Below are positions 1-7,887 of a stretch of 25,522 nt of DNA, piece after piece; position 1 is the first letter of the stretch, and each line of letters begins with the position of its first letter. Source of the DNA: Lysobacteraceae bacterium. GTDB lineage: Bacteria; Pseudomonadota; Gammaproteobacteria; DSM-19610. The notes below the pieces were generated by a model. That model was not told the DNA's origin. It saw only the letters and a list, made by a program, of their open reading frames with translations, and did no database searches. The DNA lies in NCBI GenBank assembly GCA_020201295.1, contig JAIVHA010000004.1, positions 1 to 25,522 of the forward strand, written 5' to 3'. The translations under genes were made by a program, and so were the position numbers.

Positions 1-26
1 GATTGTACCCGAATCAGGGCAGTCAT
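1..26 (-). CDS. Possible start of mnmA (tRNA 2-thiouridylase), cut by the window edge
   Basis: Downstream of nudJ on the minus strand, 14 bases after its stop, an ATG opens a frame reading MTALIRVQ that runs off the window. In E. coli and many gammaproteobacteria nudJ is directly followed by mnmA, whose product thiolates U34 of tRNA. That synteny is the only reason for the name: no PP-loop or other motif lies inside these eight codons, and no good ribosome binding site is visible. It could equally be another gene or no gene. Confidence 0.3.
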
Positions 27-40
27 GAGCCGGCGCAAGG

Positions 41-508
41 TCAGCCCGCCGTGCCCGGCACGTCCTGCATCAGCTCCAGGGGAAATCGTTGCCCATCCCG
101 GTAGTCCTCCAGGCAACGCAGCACCAGCGGGCTGCGCATTTCGAAGTGACCGGCGCGAAGTTCTTCCCAGGATAGCCAGACGGCGCGGTTGATGTCCGGA
201 TCCAGCGCCTGGTGCGGATCGTGCCCATCCGCCCGTCCACAGAAAACGAAACGCAGAAAGGTCTTGTCCGGGGTACGCCAGCGGTACACGCCCACCAGCG
301 CCTCCGGGATGAATGCCCAGGCCGTTTCCTCGCGGGTTTCGCGTACCACGGCTGCCAGCAGGCTCTCGTCGTCCTCCAGGTGACCGGCGGGCTGGTTCAA
401 TACCAGACGACCGCCGACGGACTCCTCCACCAGCAGGAAACGCCCCTCGCGCTCGAGGATGCTGGCGACGGTGACCCGAGGGGTCCAGACGGTGGTGCGA
501 TCGATCAT
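41..508 (-). CDS. nudJ: NUDIX hydrolase, NudJ-like phosphatase
   Basis: 155 residues, close to E. coli NudJ (153). The complete Nudix box lies at about residues 42-64, running from GHLEDDE through RETREET, with the usual G near its end replaced by A; it supplies the Mg2+-binding glutamates. NudJ-type enzymes hydrolyse nucleoside tri- and diphosphates and HMP-pyrophosphate (family knowledge). The N-terminal TPRVTVASILEREGRFLLVEE strand pattern and the VWLSWEEL segment are typical of this subfamily. The start at 508 gives the expected length, although the Shine-Dalgarno sequence is weak. Likely cotranscribed with the gene downstream of it, probably mnmA. Confidence 0.88.
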   Translation of the reverse strand: MIDRTTVWTPRVTVASILEREGRFLLVEESVGGRLVLNQPAGHLEDDESLLAAVVRETREETAWAFIPEALVGVYRWRTPDKTFLRFVFCGRADGHDPHQALDPDINRAVWLSWEELRAGHFEMRSPLVLRCLEDYRDGQRFPLELMQDVPGTAG

Positions 509-832
509 GACGGGGTTCCGCAGGTTGTTGAAATCCTTGATGTCAAAAGGTTATACCCGAACCCGTCAGCCGCATCCAGCGGCGATTCAATGCCTTAGCC
601 GATAAAAAAAGGCCGGCGTCAGAGACTTGACATTATCCCTCGGGAAGGTAATAAATGGCACCCATGACCTCTGCTTCCGCCGTGCGCGGGCAAGCCATCC
701 GCAGGTTGGGTCCCCAGATGGACGGGATGCGGCCGGGCAGGGGCTATAACGAAAATGCCGGTGTGCGCCGCCCGCGCCATTCCGGTTCTACCGAAAAATA
801 ATTCGCAAGCCATTGCGAGGAGGAGTACATCC
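509..832. other. Divergent intergenic region between nudJ and the secreted-protein gene
   Basis: These 324 bases separate two divergently read genes. The region holds one good sigma70-like promoter (627-655, plus strand) and a leader of roughly 170 bases before the ATG at 833. No convincing gene is seen here: the short open frames have no ribosome binding sites or recognisable products. No nudJ promoter with two good boxes was found on the minus strand. Confidence 0.5.
627..655 (+). promoter_or_regulatory. Putative sigma70 promoter for the secreted-protein gene
   Basis: A perfect -35 hexamer TTGACA (627-632) is followed after 17 bases by AATAAA (650-655), a fair -10. Transcription would start near 663 and leave a leader of about 170 bases before the ATG at 833. 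Sequence match only. Confidence 0.4.
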
Positions 833-1747
833 ATGATCTCTGCACTCAAGAAAAGTATTGCCACCGGCATTCTGCTGGCTGGTTCCGTCGGCGTGGCCAT
901 GGCGGCCGATGCACTCAAGCCCTTCGTGCTGGCGTACACCACCGGTGGCGACATCGAACAGGTGGCTGGCGATGTGAAGGAAAAACTGGGTACGGCCGGT
1001 TTCGAGATTGCCGGTTCCTATTCCCCCTATGAAGGCGCCCTGATCCTGGCCATCACCAACGACACTCTGAAGCAGGCTGCCGCCAGCTCCGAGTTCGGTG
1101 GCTATGCCGCTGGCCAGCGCGTGACCCTGACCCAGGTGGAAGACCAAATCCAGGTGTCCTACACCAGCCCGCTGTACTACGGTACCGCCTACCGGCTGAA
1201 GGAAACCGAAGGCCTCAACCAGGTGGCTGCCGCACTGCAGACCGCCCTGGGCAAGACCGATACCTTCGGCACGGGTGAAAAGCAGCTGTCCGACAATGAC
1301 CTGCGCAAGTATCGCTACATGTTCGGCATGGAGCGTTTCAACAACCCCAGCGAACTGGCCAACTACAAGAGCTATGACGAAGCCATCGCCGCGGTGGAGC
1401 AGGGCCTGAACACGGGCGCCGGCGGTGCCAGCAAGGTCTACCGCATCGACATCCCCGGCAAGCAGGAAACCGTGTTTGGCGTGGCGCTGACCGACGGTTG
1501 CAGCAGTGATGAGTACATCATGAGCCGTATCGACCGCGACAACCTCCGTTCCACCGGCCATCTGCCGTACGAAATCCTGGTCTCCGGTGGTGATGTCTAT
1601 GCCCTGTATGCCCGCTTCCGTATCGCCATCAGCTGGCCGCACCTGCCCATGATCGTCAGCGAGACTGGCGCTACGTTCTTCAACATCATGTGCGCGCCCA
1701 ATGCCATCGAGGAATCCCTCATCAAGGCTGCCGGGGGCCGCGTCTGA
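833..1747 (+). CDS. Secreted (periplasmic) protein of unknown function
   Basis: 304 residues. The start at 833 was chosen because a strong Shine-Dalgarno GAGGAGGAG (817-825) sits 7 bases before it and because it opens a classic signal peptide: MISALKK, then a hydrophobic core, then AMA|AD with cleavage after about residue 24. The frame is open further upstream, but that extension has no signal. The first mature part, with VAGDVKEKLGTAGFEIAG, vaguely resembles DUF302-type domains, which is a weak impression only. Two cysteines near DGCSSDEY and IMCAPNA could form a disulfide after export. A strong terminator follows, so this is probably a single-gene transcript. I do not recognise the family with confidence. 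Confidence 0.75.
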   Translation: MISALKKSIATGILLAGSVGVAMAADALKPFVLAYTTGGDIEQVAGDVKEKLGTAGFEIAGSYSPYEGALILAITNDTLKQAAASSEFGGYAAGQRVTLTQVEDQIQVSYTSPLYYGTAYRLKETEGLNQVAAALQTALGKTDTFGTGEKQLSDNDLRKYRYMFGMERFNNPSELANYKSYDEAIAAVEQGLNTGAGGASKVYRIDIPGKQETVFGVALTDGCSSDEYIMSRIDRDNLRSTGHLPYEILVSGGDVYALYARFRIAISWPHLPMIVSETGATFFNIMCAPNAIEESLIKAAGGRV

Positions 1748-1774
1748 TCCCCTGACGCGTCACGCAGTAACAGG

Positions 1775-1800
1775 GCCCCCGCATTGCGGGGGCTTTTTTT
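1775..1800 (+). terminator. Rho-independent terminator after the secreted-protein gene
   Basis: Perfect 8-bp GC stem GCCCCCGC/GCGGGGGC (1775-1782 and 1786-1793) with an ATT loop, followed directly by seven T (1794-1800). It lies 28 bases after the stop codon. Confidence 0.93.
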
Positions 1801-1806
1801 GCCTGA

Positions 1807-1866
1807 GCACCACGGAACGTCGAGAACACTCTGCGTCTCTGCGTTCTCCGTGTTCCATGGCGCTGT
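1807..1866. repeat. Degenerate inverted repeat with CTCTGCGT-type units
   Basis: The segment pairs imperfectly with itself: AGCACCACGGAAC on the left matches AGCGCCATGGAAC, the reverse complement of the right end. GAGAACAC likewise matches GAGAACGC. The centre carries the short direct units CTCTGCGT and CTCTGCGTT. It looks like an eroded relative of the arm-of-short-units palindromes found later in the window. Confidence 0.4.
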
Positions 1867-1898
1867 CCTCATGATCCTTCCATGCTTCTTTCTGGCAG

Positions 1899-1907
1899 TG
1901 CTACAAT
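1899..1907 (+). promoter_or_regulatory. Possible extended -10 promoter element for icd
   Basis: TGCTACAAT contains a TGn extension followed by TACAAT (1902-1907), 40 bases before the icd ATG. No good -35 is visible, consistent with an extended -10 promoter. Sequence match only. Confidence 0.35.
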
Positions 1908-1946
1908 CGCCGCTGTTTTGCCGCCATTATCGAGAGTATTCGCACC

Positions 1947-4172
1947 ATGCCCACCCCGAAGATCATCTATACCGAGACCGACGAAGCCCCTGCGCTGGCC
2001 ACGTATTCCCTGTTACCCATCGTCAGGGCCTTCACGGGAGCCGTCGGAATCAGCGTGGAGACGCGGGATATTTCCCTGGCCGGACGGATCATCGCCAGTT
2101 TCCCGGAACGGTTGGACGCGGCACGTAGGCAAGCGGATGACCTGGCCGAACTGGGAGCGCTGACCCGGGAGCCAGATGTCAATATCATAAAATTGCCCAA
2201 TATCAGTGCCTCGATTCCCCAGCTGACCGCCGCCATTCGCGAGCTCCAGGAACAGGGTCATGCGATTCCCGATTACCCGGTCGATCCACAAAACGAGGAA
2301 GATCGGGCAATCAAGGCACGCTATGCCAAGGTGCTGGGCAGCGCCGTCAACCCGGTACTGCGTGAAGGCAATTCTGATCGCCGGGTGGCGGGACCCGTCA
2401 AGGAATACGCCCGCAAACACCCCCATTCCATGGGCGCATGGAGCAAAGATTCCAAGACTCATGTGGCCTCCATGAAGGAGGATGATTTTTATGCGAGCGA
2501 ACGATCCGTCGTCATGGATGGCGCGGGCGAACTACGTATCGAGTGGATCGGCGAGGACGGACAAGCCTTGTCCCTGAAGGAAGGCTTGGCGGTCCAGGCC
2601 GGCGAAGTCATCGACGCGGCGGTCATGCGCCGGGCCGCCCTGCGCGCCTATTATGCGCGTGAGATCGAGGATGCACGGGCGAACGGGATGCTGCTGTCGC
2701 TGCACCTGAAGGCCACCATGATGAAGGTGTCCGACCCGATCATGTTCGGTCACGCGGTCACCGTGTTCTTCGAGCAGGTGTTCAACAAGCTCGCCGAGCG
2801 GTTTCAGGAACTGGGCGTGGATCCACGCAATGGCCTGGGTGATCTCCATGCCAAACTGGCCGGCCTGCCGGCACAGGAGCGCGCCGCCATCGAAGCGGAC
2901 CTCCAGGCGGTCTATGCGCAAGGTCCGGCGCTGGCCATGGTGGATTCCGACAAGGGGATCACGAATTTGCACGTGCCAAGCGACGTGATCATCGATGCCT
3001 CCATGCCCGCGGCCATTCGTTCCTCGGGCAAGATGTGGGGGCCTGACGGCAAGTTGCACGATACCAAGGCGCTGATTCCCGACCGCTGTTACGCGGGGAT
3101 CTACCAGGAAGTCATCGATTTCTGCAAACAGCACGGTGCCTTCGACGTGGTCACCATGGGCAGTGTCAGTAATGTGGGTCTGATGGCACAGAAGGCCGAG
3201 GAATACGGTTCCCACGACAAGACCTTCGAGATCGTCGGGAAGGGCCGGGTGCGCGTGGTGGATGCCGCCGGCAAGATGTTGCTGGAACATGCCGTGGAGG
3301 AGGGCGATATCTGGCGTATGTGTCAGACCCGGGACCTGCCCATCCGCGACTGGGTGAAATTGGCGGTATCCCGTGCCCGGTTGACCGATACGCCGGCCAT
3401 CTTCTGGCTGGACGAGCGCCGCGCCCACGATGCGCAGTTGATCGCCAAGGTCCAGGACTATCTCCGGGAACAGGACACCGATGGGCTGGAGATCCGCATC
3501 CTGGCGCCGGTGGAGGCGATTCGCTACACCCTGGAGCGCGTCAAGGCCGGCCAGGACACCATTTCGGTGACCGGCAATGTGCTGCGCGATTACCTGACGG
3601 ATCTGTTTCCCATCCTGGAACTCGGCACCAGTGCCAAGATGCTATCCATCGTGCCCCTGCTGGCGGGTGGCAGCCTGTTCGAAACCGGTGCCGGCGGTTC
3701 GGCGCCCAAGCATGTGCAGCAGTTCCTCAAGGAAGGTCACCTGCGCTGGGATTCCATGGGCGAGTACCTGGCCCTGGCGGTGTCCCTGGAAGAACTGGCC
3801 AGGAAGACGAAAAACCCGCAACTGCGGGTGCTGGCGGATACTCTGGACCAGGCGAACCGGAGCTTCTTGAACAATAACCGCTCACCCTCCCGCAAGGTGG
3901 GGGAACTGGATACCCGGGGTAGCCATTTCTATCTGGCCCTGTACTGGGCCCGGGCCTTGGCCGGCCAGGAATCGGATCCCGCGCTGCGGGCGCGTTTCAC
4001 TTCCCTGGCGCGAGAGTTGGGCGAACAGGAAACCGCCATCGTGGAGGAACTGAACGCGGCCCAGGGGGCTGCGGTGGATATCGGTGGTTACTATCACCCC
4101 GACCGGGACATGACGACACGGGCCATGCGACCCAGCCGCCGCTTCAATGCACTGCTGGACAGCCTGGCTTGA
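1947..4172 (+). CDS. icd: Monomeric NADP-dependent isocitrate dehydrogenase
   Basis: 741 residues, the same length as the Azotobacter vinelandii monomeric enzyme, whose numbering it follows without gaps. Visible counterparts of the known substrate/metal residues are N85, S132, N135, R139, K255, D350, D548 and D552. The NADP-binding positions H589, R600 and R649 are also present. It catalyses oxidative decarboxylation of isocitrate to 2-oxoglutarate with NADP+ in the TCA cycle, in the cytoplasm. This monomeric type is unrelated in sequence length to the dimeric Icd of E. coli. It stands alone, convergent with the cold-shock gene. The start gives MPTPKIIYTETDEAP, the expected N-terminus; the ribosome site (CGAGAG) is modest. 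Confidence 0.97.
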   Translation: MPTPKIIYTETDEAPALATYSLLPIVRAFTGAVGISVETRDISLAGRIIASFPERLDAARRQADDLAELGALTREPDVNIIKLPNISASIPQLTAAIRELQEQGHAIPDYPVDPQNEEDRAIKARYAKVLGSAVNPVLREGNSDRRVAGPVKEYARKHPHSMGAWSKDSKTHVASMKEDDFYASERSVVMDGAGELRIEWIGEDGQALSLKEGLAVQAGEVIDAAVMRRAALRAYYAREIEDARANGMLLSLHLKATMMKVSDPIMFGHAVTVFFEQVFNKLAERFQELGVDPRNGLGDLHAKLAGLPAQERAAIEADLQAVYAQGPALAMVDSDKGITNLHVPSDVIIDASMPAAIRSSGKMWGPDGKLHDTKALIPDRCYAGIYQEVIDFCKQHGAFDVVTMGSVSNVGLMAQKAEEYGSHDKTFEIVGKGRVRVVDAAGKMLLEHAVEEGDIWRMCQTRDLPIRDWVKLAVSRARLTDTPAIFWLDERRAHDAQLIAKVQDYLREQDTDGLEIRILAPVEAIRYTLERVKAGQDTISVTGNVLRDYLTDLFPILELGTSAKMLSIVPLLAGGSLFETGAGGSAPKHVQQFLKEGHLRWDSMGEYLALAVSLEELARKTKNPQLRVLADTLDQANRSFLNNNRSPSRKVGELDTRGSHFYLALYWARALAGQESDPALRARFTSLARELGEQETAIVEELNAAQGAAVDIGGYYHPDRDMTTRAMRPSRRFNALLDSLA

Positions 4173-4327
4173 TGGCGGGTAGTCGGACAACACCCTGCTT
4201 TCCAGGACGGCAGATCCATCCTGGTCAGGAGTCGCCCGCAGCCGGGCGGGCAAGACTGACGCGACCGGCTGCTACCGGGAACGGATCCCCATGCCGGGAT
4301 GAGGGTTCGTGCCCTTACGGTGCGTCG

Positions 4328-4534
4328 TCAGTTAAATTCGCGGATTTTCGCGGCCTGCAGACCCTTGGGTCCCTGGGAAACATCGAATTCCACTTTCTGG
4401 CCTTCACGCAGGCTCTTGTATCCTTCCATCTCGATGGCGGAAAAGTGCGCGAACACATCCTCGCCCCCCTCGTCCGGTGAGATAAAGCCATACCCCTTGG
4501 CATTGCTGAACCATTTGACCGTTCCTGTTGCCAT
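4328..4534 (-). CDS. Cold-shock domain protein (CspA/CspD family)
   Basis: 68 residues making one cold-shock domain, a small OB-fold that binds single-stranded RNA or DNA and melts mRNA structure. RNP1 is seen as KGYGFI and RNP2 as VFAHFS; the N-terminus is MATGTVKWF, as in the family. The start at 4534 matches family N-termini and has GAGGATTGGAG just upstream; an ATG eight codons earlier is possible but less likely. It lies opposite clpS, as cspD does in E. coli, but the protein shows no CspD-specific tail, so no symbol is assigned. A long leader (about 155 bases) from the putative promoter at 4696-4725 is typical of cold-regulated csp genes. Confidence 0.93.
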   Translation of the reverse strand: MATGTVKWFSNAKGYGFISPDEGGEDVFAHFSAIEMEGYKSLREGQKVEFDVSQGPKGLQAAKIREFN

Positions 4535-4695
4535 ACTCCAATCCTCGCGTTGCTGCATTGCGGAATCTTCTGTCCGCTTGGATGCATTGACCGACCGGCT
4601 GGACGCGCAAGCGCTTCACGCGGCGGGCCGGTTCCTCCCTTGCCCATTTCCGCCAGCCGCTGCCCTTGGCAGTGACGAAAGGAACGGGCCAGGTC

Positions 4696-4725
4696 ACTCT
4701 AGCCATAAGCAGTGAATTCAGTCAA
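4696..4725 (-). promoter_or_regulatory. Putative promoter of the cold-shock gene
   Basis: Read on the minus strand, TTGACT (4725-4720) is followed after 18 bases by TAGAGT (4701-4696). The predicted start near 4689 leaves an untranslated leader of about 155 bases, the size expected for cspA-type genes regulated by mRNA structure. Sequence match only. Confidence 0.45.
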
Positions 4726-4836
4726 GTCCCTGAAACACAATGAAAAACGTCAGAGAATTTTACAGTTTTTCGATCGGGGGTGGCTGGCAGGACCCCCGCC
4801 GCCGCGAAGGCTGGCGCTATATCGTCACGAACCGGA

Positions 4837-4865
4837 TTGTTTTTACAGTAAATTAATCCTATATC
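4837..4865 (+). promoter_or_regulatory. Putative sigma70 promoter of clpS
   Basis: TTGTTT (4837-4842) and TATATC (4860-4865) are separated by exactly 17 bases in AT-rich sequence. The inferred start near 4871 gives a leader of about 34 bases before the clpS ATG. Confidence 0.5.
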
Positions 4866-4904
4866 ATCCATCAGGAAGAAGCCGATTCGCGTAGAATCCA
4901 GACC

Positions 4905-5225
4905 ATGAGCAAGACACCAAAACTGATCGACAATGACGGCCTGGCGGTCCAGGAAGAACGGCCCAAGCTCAAGCGGCCGCCGCTCTATTCTGTTGTACTA
5001 CTGAACGACGACTACACCCCCATGGAATTCGTGGTGGATCTGCTGCAGGTCTTTTTCACCATGAACCGGGAAAAGGCCACCCAGGTCATGCTGCAGATCC
5101 ATACCCGCGGCAAGGGGGTCTGTGGTATTTATACTCGAGAGATAGCCGAAACCAAGGTCGCCCAGGTGACCGATTACGCCCACGAACATCAGCACCCGCT
5201 GTTGTGCATCATGGAAGAAGCATGA
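4905..5225 (+). CDS. clpS: ClpS, N-degron adaptor of ClpAP
   Basis: 106 residues, the normal size. ClpS binds proteins with N-terminal Leu, Phe, Tyr or Trp and hands them to ClpA. The sequence shows the hallmark YSVVLLNDDYTPMEFVV, whose NDD and M residues shape the N-degron pocket, and a later HTRGKGVCGIYTREIAE segment, followed by a histidine-containing helix. The flexible N-terminal 25 residues needed for delivery are present. clpA starts 22 bases downstream, so the two are surely one transcript. It lies near aat and bpt, which create its substrates. Confidence 0.97.
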   Translation: MSKTPKLIDNDGLAVQEERPKLKRPPLYSVVLLNDDYTPMEFVVDLLQVFFTMNREKATQVMLQIHTRGKGVCGIYTREIAETKVAQVTDYAHEHQHPLLCIMEEA

Positions 5226-5247
5226 GCGTGGACAGAGGTAACATCGT

Positions 5248-7376
5248 ATGTTGAGCAAGGAACTGGAATTCACTCTCAATCTGGCCTTCAAGGAGGCGCG
5301 CGAACAGCGCCACGAGTTCATGACCGTGGAGCACCTGCTGCTGGCCTTGCTGGATAACCCGACCGCGGCCGAGGTTCTGCGTGCCTGTGGCGCCGATCTC
5401 AACCAGTTGAAGGGGGAGTTGCGCGCCTTCCTGGAAGAGACCACGCCCTTGCTGCCACCCAACGACAGCCGTGATACACAGCCCACCCTGGGCTTCCAGC
5501 GTGTGCTGCAGCGCGCCGTGTTTCACGTGCAGTCCTCCGGCAAGAAGGAAGTCACCGGCGCCAATGTGCTGGTGGCGATCTTCAGCGAGCAGGAATCCCA
5601 GGCGGCCTATTTCCTCAACAAGCAGCACATCACCCGTCTGGATGTGGTGAATTACATCTCCCACGGTGTTTCCAAGATCCACGACGAACCGGCCGAAGAG
5701 AGCGCACCATCCAGATCCTGTGCCGCCGGCGCAAGAACAATCCCCTCCTGGTGGGCGAGGCCGGCGTGGGCAAGACCGCCATCGCCGAGGGCCTGGCCAA
5801 GATGATCGTCGATGGCGAGGTCCCGGAGGTGCTTGGCAAGAGCACCATCTATGCCCTCGATCTCGGCACCCTGGTGGCCGGTACCAAGTACCGCGGCGAT
5901 TTCGAGAAACGCCTCAAGGCGGTGCTGCAGCAATTGCACAAGGAGCCGGGCGCCATTCTGTTCATCGACGAGATCCACACCATCATCGGTGCCGGCGCGG
6001 CCTCGGGCGGGGTGATGGACGCCTCCAACCTCATCAAGCCGGTGCTGGCCTCCGGCGACCTGAAGTGCATCGGCTCCACCACCTACCAGGAATATCGCGG
6101 AATATTCGAGAAGGACCGCGCCCTGGCGAGGCGCTTCCAGAAGATCGACGTGGTGGAGCCCAGTGTCGAGGAGACGGTGCAGATCCTCAAGGGGCTCAAG
6201 TCCCGCTTCGAGGAACACCACAAGGTGCGTTATTCCAACAAGGCCCTGCGCCTGGCCGCCGAACTGTCGGCACGCTATATCAACGAGCGTCACCTGCCCG
6301 ACAAGGCCATCGATGTCATCGACGAGGCCGGCGCCAGCCAGCAATTGCTGCCACCTTCCAAACGCAAGAAGACCATCGGCGTGGGCGATATCGAAAACAT
6401 CATCGCCAAGATCGCGCGCATCCCGCCCAAGAGTGTGTCCGCCACGGACAAGGACACCCTGCGCAACCTGGAGCGGGATCTGAAGATGACGGTCTATGGC
6501 CAGGATGAGGCCATCGAGATCCTGACCAGCGCCATCAAGATGGCCCGTTCCGGGCTGGGTAACGAGCAGAAGCCGATTGGCAGTTTCCTGTTTGCCGGGC
6601 CGACCGGCGTGGGCAAGACCGAGGTGACCCGGCAGCTCGCGCTCGTCATGGGCATCGAGTTGATCCGCTTCGACATGTCCGAGTACATGGAGCGCCACAC
6701 CGTATCGCGGCTGATCGGCGCGCCGCCGGGCTACGTCGGTTTCGACCAGGGTGGCCTGCTGACCGAGGCCATCAACAAGCATCCGCATGCGGTGCTGTTG
6801 CTGGACGAGGTCGAGAAGGCCCATCCTGACGTATTCAACCTGCTGTTGCAGGTCATGGACCATGGGACCCTGACGGACAACAACGGCCGTAAGGCCGACT
6901 TCCGCAACGTGGTGCTGGTCATGACCACCAATGCGGGGGCCTCGGAAATGAGCCGGCCTTCCATCGGCTTTCGCCAGCAGGACCATGCCAGCGATGGCAT
7001 GGAAGCCATCAAGCGCCTGTTCACGCCGGAGTTCCGCAATCGCCTGGATGCCATCATCCAGTTCAACCCGCTCGATGCCACTGTCATCACCCAGGTGGTG
7101 GACAAGTTCATCTTCGAGCTGGAGGCTCAGCTGCAGGACAAGGGCGTTACCATCGACGTGGACGAATCCGCCCGCCTATGGCTGGCGGAACGCGGCTACG
7201 ATCCCAAGATGGGTGCGCGGCCCATGGCGCGAGTGATCCAGGAACACATCAAGAAGCCTCTGGCCGAGGAATTGCTGTTCGGCCGCCTGGTAGGCGGTGG
7301 CGAGGTGCATATCCACGCCGAGGCGGACCGTCTGGTCTGCGAAGTGGTGGAGGATACGAGGGAGAAGGTGCACTGA
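5248..7376 (+). pseudogene. clpA: clpA, ATPase of the ClpAP protease, broken by an internal deletion and frameshift
   Basis: ClpA unfolds substrates and threads them into ClpP. Codons 5248-5700 encode the N-domain (MLSKELEFTLNLAF to HDEPAEE). The rest, in another frame from about 5700 to 7373, starts with ERTIQILCRRRKNNPLL and encodes D1 (Walker A GEAGVGKT, Walker B ILFIDEIH) and D2 (Walker A GPTGVGKTE, Walker B VLLLDEVEKAH). It also encodes an SIGF loop for ClpP docking. Between the two parts about 44 residues known from E. coli ClpA are absent, including the linker and the start of D1 (GIDPLIGRE in the family), and the frame shifts. The first frame then reads unrelated residues to a stop at 5805. 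No in-frame full-length ClpA can be made from this sequence. It could be a real deletion or an assembly error; base quality of codon use on both sides is normal. Confidence 0.9.
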
Positions 7377-7410
7377 CGGCCAGCAAAGGGCCGACGGCGG
7401 TCTTGCCTAG

Positions 7411-7570
7411 GAGCCTGTCGGACTTGAGCGATCGTAGCGAGCAAGGTGGGAGAGTGAGGCCATTTTTTCGATCGTTTGAGGAGAATAGCCGTGCTATTTG
7501 ACGAAAAGGATCGGAAAAATGGACCGCTCTCCCACCGGCGCAGTAGATCAGCCTCAAGTCCGACAGGCTC
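7411..7570. mobile_element. 160-bp palindromic MITE-like element flanked by CTAG
   Basis: Perfect 18-bp terminal inverted repeats GAGCCTGTCGGACTTGAG (7411-7428) and its complement (7553-7570) are flanked by CTAG on both sides (7407-7410 and 7571-7574), as expected for a 4-bp target duplication. The interior is symmetric too: GGTGGGAGAG at 7445-7454 pairs with 7527-7536 at the same distance from each end. A small hairpin AATAGC-CGT-GCTATT sits exactly at the centre (7484-7498). There is no transposase, so it is non-autonomous. CTAG targets are known for IS5/IS1182-type transposases, which is only a suggestion for the mobilising family. Confidence 0.82.
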
Positions 7571-7789
7571 CTAGCGTGCGCGGTAGGTGATGCGTCCCTT
7601 GCTGAGGTCGTAGGGGGTGAGCTGAACGGTGACCTTGTCGCCGGTGAGGATGCGGATATAGTGCTTGCGCATCTTGCCGGAGATGTGGGCGGTCACCACG
7701 TGGCCGTTTTCCAGTTCTACCCGAAACATGGTGTTGGGCAGGGTCTCGATCACCGTGCCTTCCATTTCAATGCCGTCTTCTTTCGCCAT
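7571..7789 (-). CDS. infA: Translation initiation factor IF-1
   Basis: 72 residues, the standard IF-1 length: MAKEDGIEMEGTV, then FRVELENGHVVTAHISGKMRK, HYIRILTGDKV and the end SKGRITYRAR. It binds the ribosomal A site and assists IF-2 and IF-3 in initiation. Its stop codon TAG lies in the CTAG at the edge of the palindromic element; the target duplication has kept the stop intact. It has its own likely promoter (-10 at 7830-7835) about 41 bases upstream. It is convergent with clpA, matching the infA/clpA arrangement of other gammaproteobacteria. Confidence 0.97.
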   Translation of the reverse strand: MAKEDGIEMEGTVIETLPNTMFRVELENGHVVTAHISGKMRKHYIRILTGDKVTVQLTPYDLSKGRITYRAR

Positions 7790-7829
7790 ATGCCTACCGG
7801 TTGGTTACCTTCTGATTGGAAAGTCCGGG

Positions 7830-7835
7830 ATTATA
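7830..7835 (-). promoter_or_regulatory. infA: Putative -10 box of the infA promoter
   Basis: The minus strand reads a perfect TATAAT here, within GGGGTATAATCCCGG, about 41 bases before the infA ATG. No strong -35 is seen 16-18 bases upstream. It lies in the 98-base gap between bpt and infA. Confidence 0.5.
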
Positions 7836-7887
7836 CCCCAAGCCCGCGACAAACCGGTACGTCCGGGGCATCGGTATCCCCATCGGG

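Larger units (their letters stand above)
4535..4904. other. Divergent regulatory region: csp leader and clpS promoter
   Basis: These 370 bases contain no supported gene. On the minus strand they hold the putative csp promoter and its leader of about 155 bases. On the plus strand they hold the clpS promoter. The stretch 4730-4865 is clearly more AT-rich than the surrounding genes. The short open frames here lack ribosome sites and cold-shock or other motifs. Confidence 0.55.

Noticed and set aside
4712..4894. 60-codon open frame in the csp/clpS gap
   Set aside because: It has no ribosome binding site or recognisable product and overlaps the promoter elements of both flanking genes.
5690..5760. 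Programmed ribosomal frameshifting in clpA
   Set aside because: About 44 conserved residues are missing as well, and there is no slippery heptamer at the junction; a frameshift alone could not restore ClpA.
5652..6986. A 444-codon open frame antisense to clpA
   Set aside because: Same shadow effect; the plus strand carries both ClpA ATPase domains.
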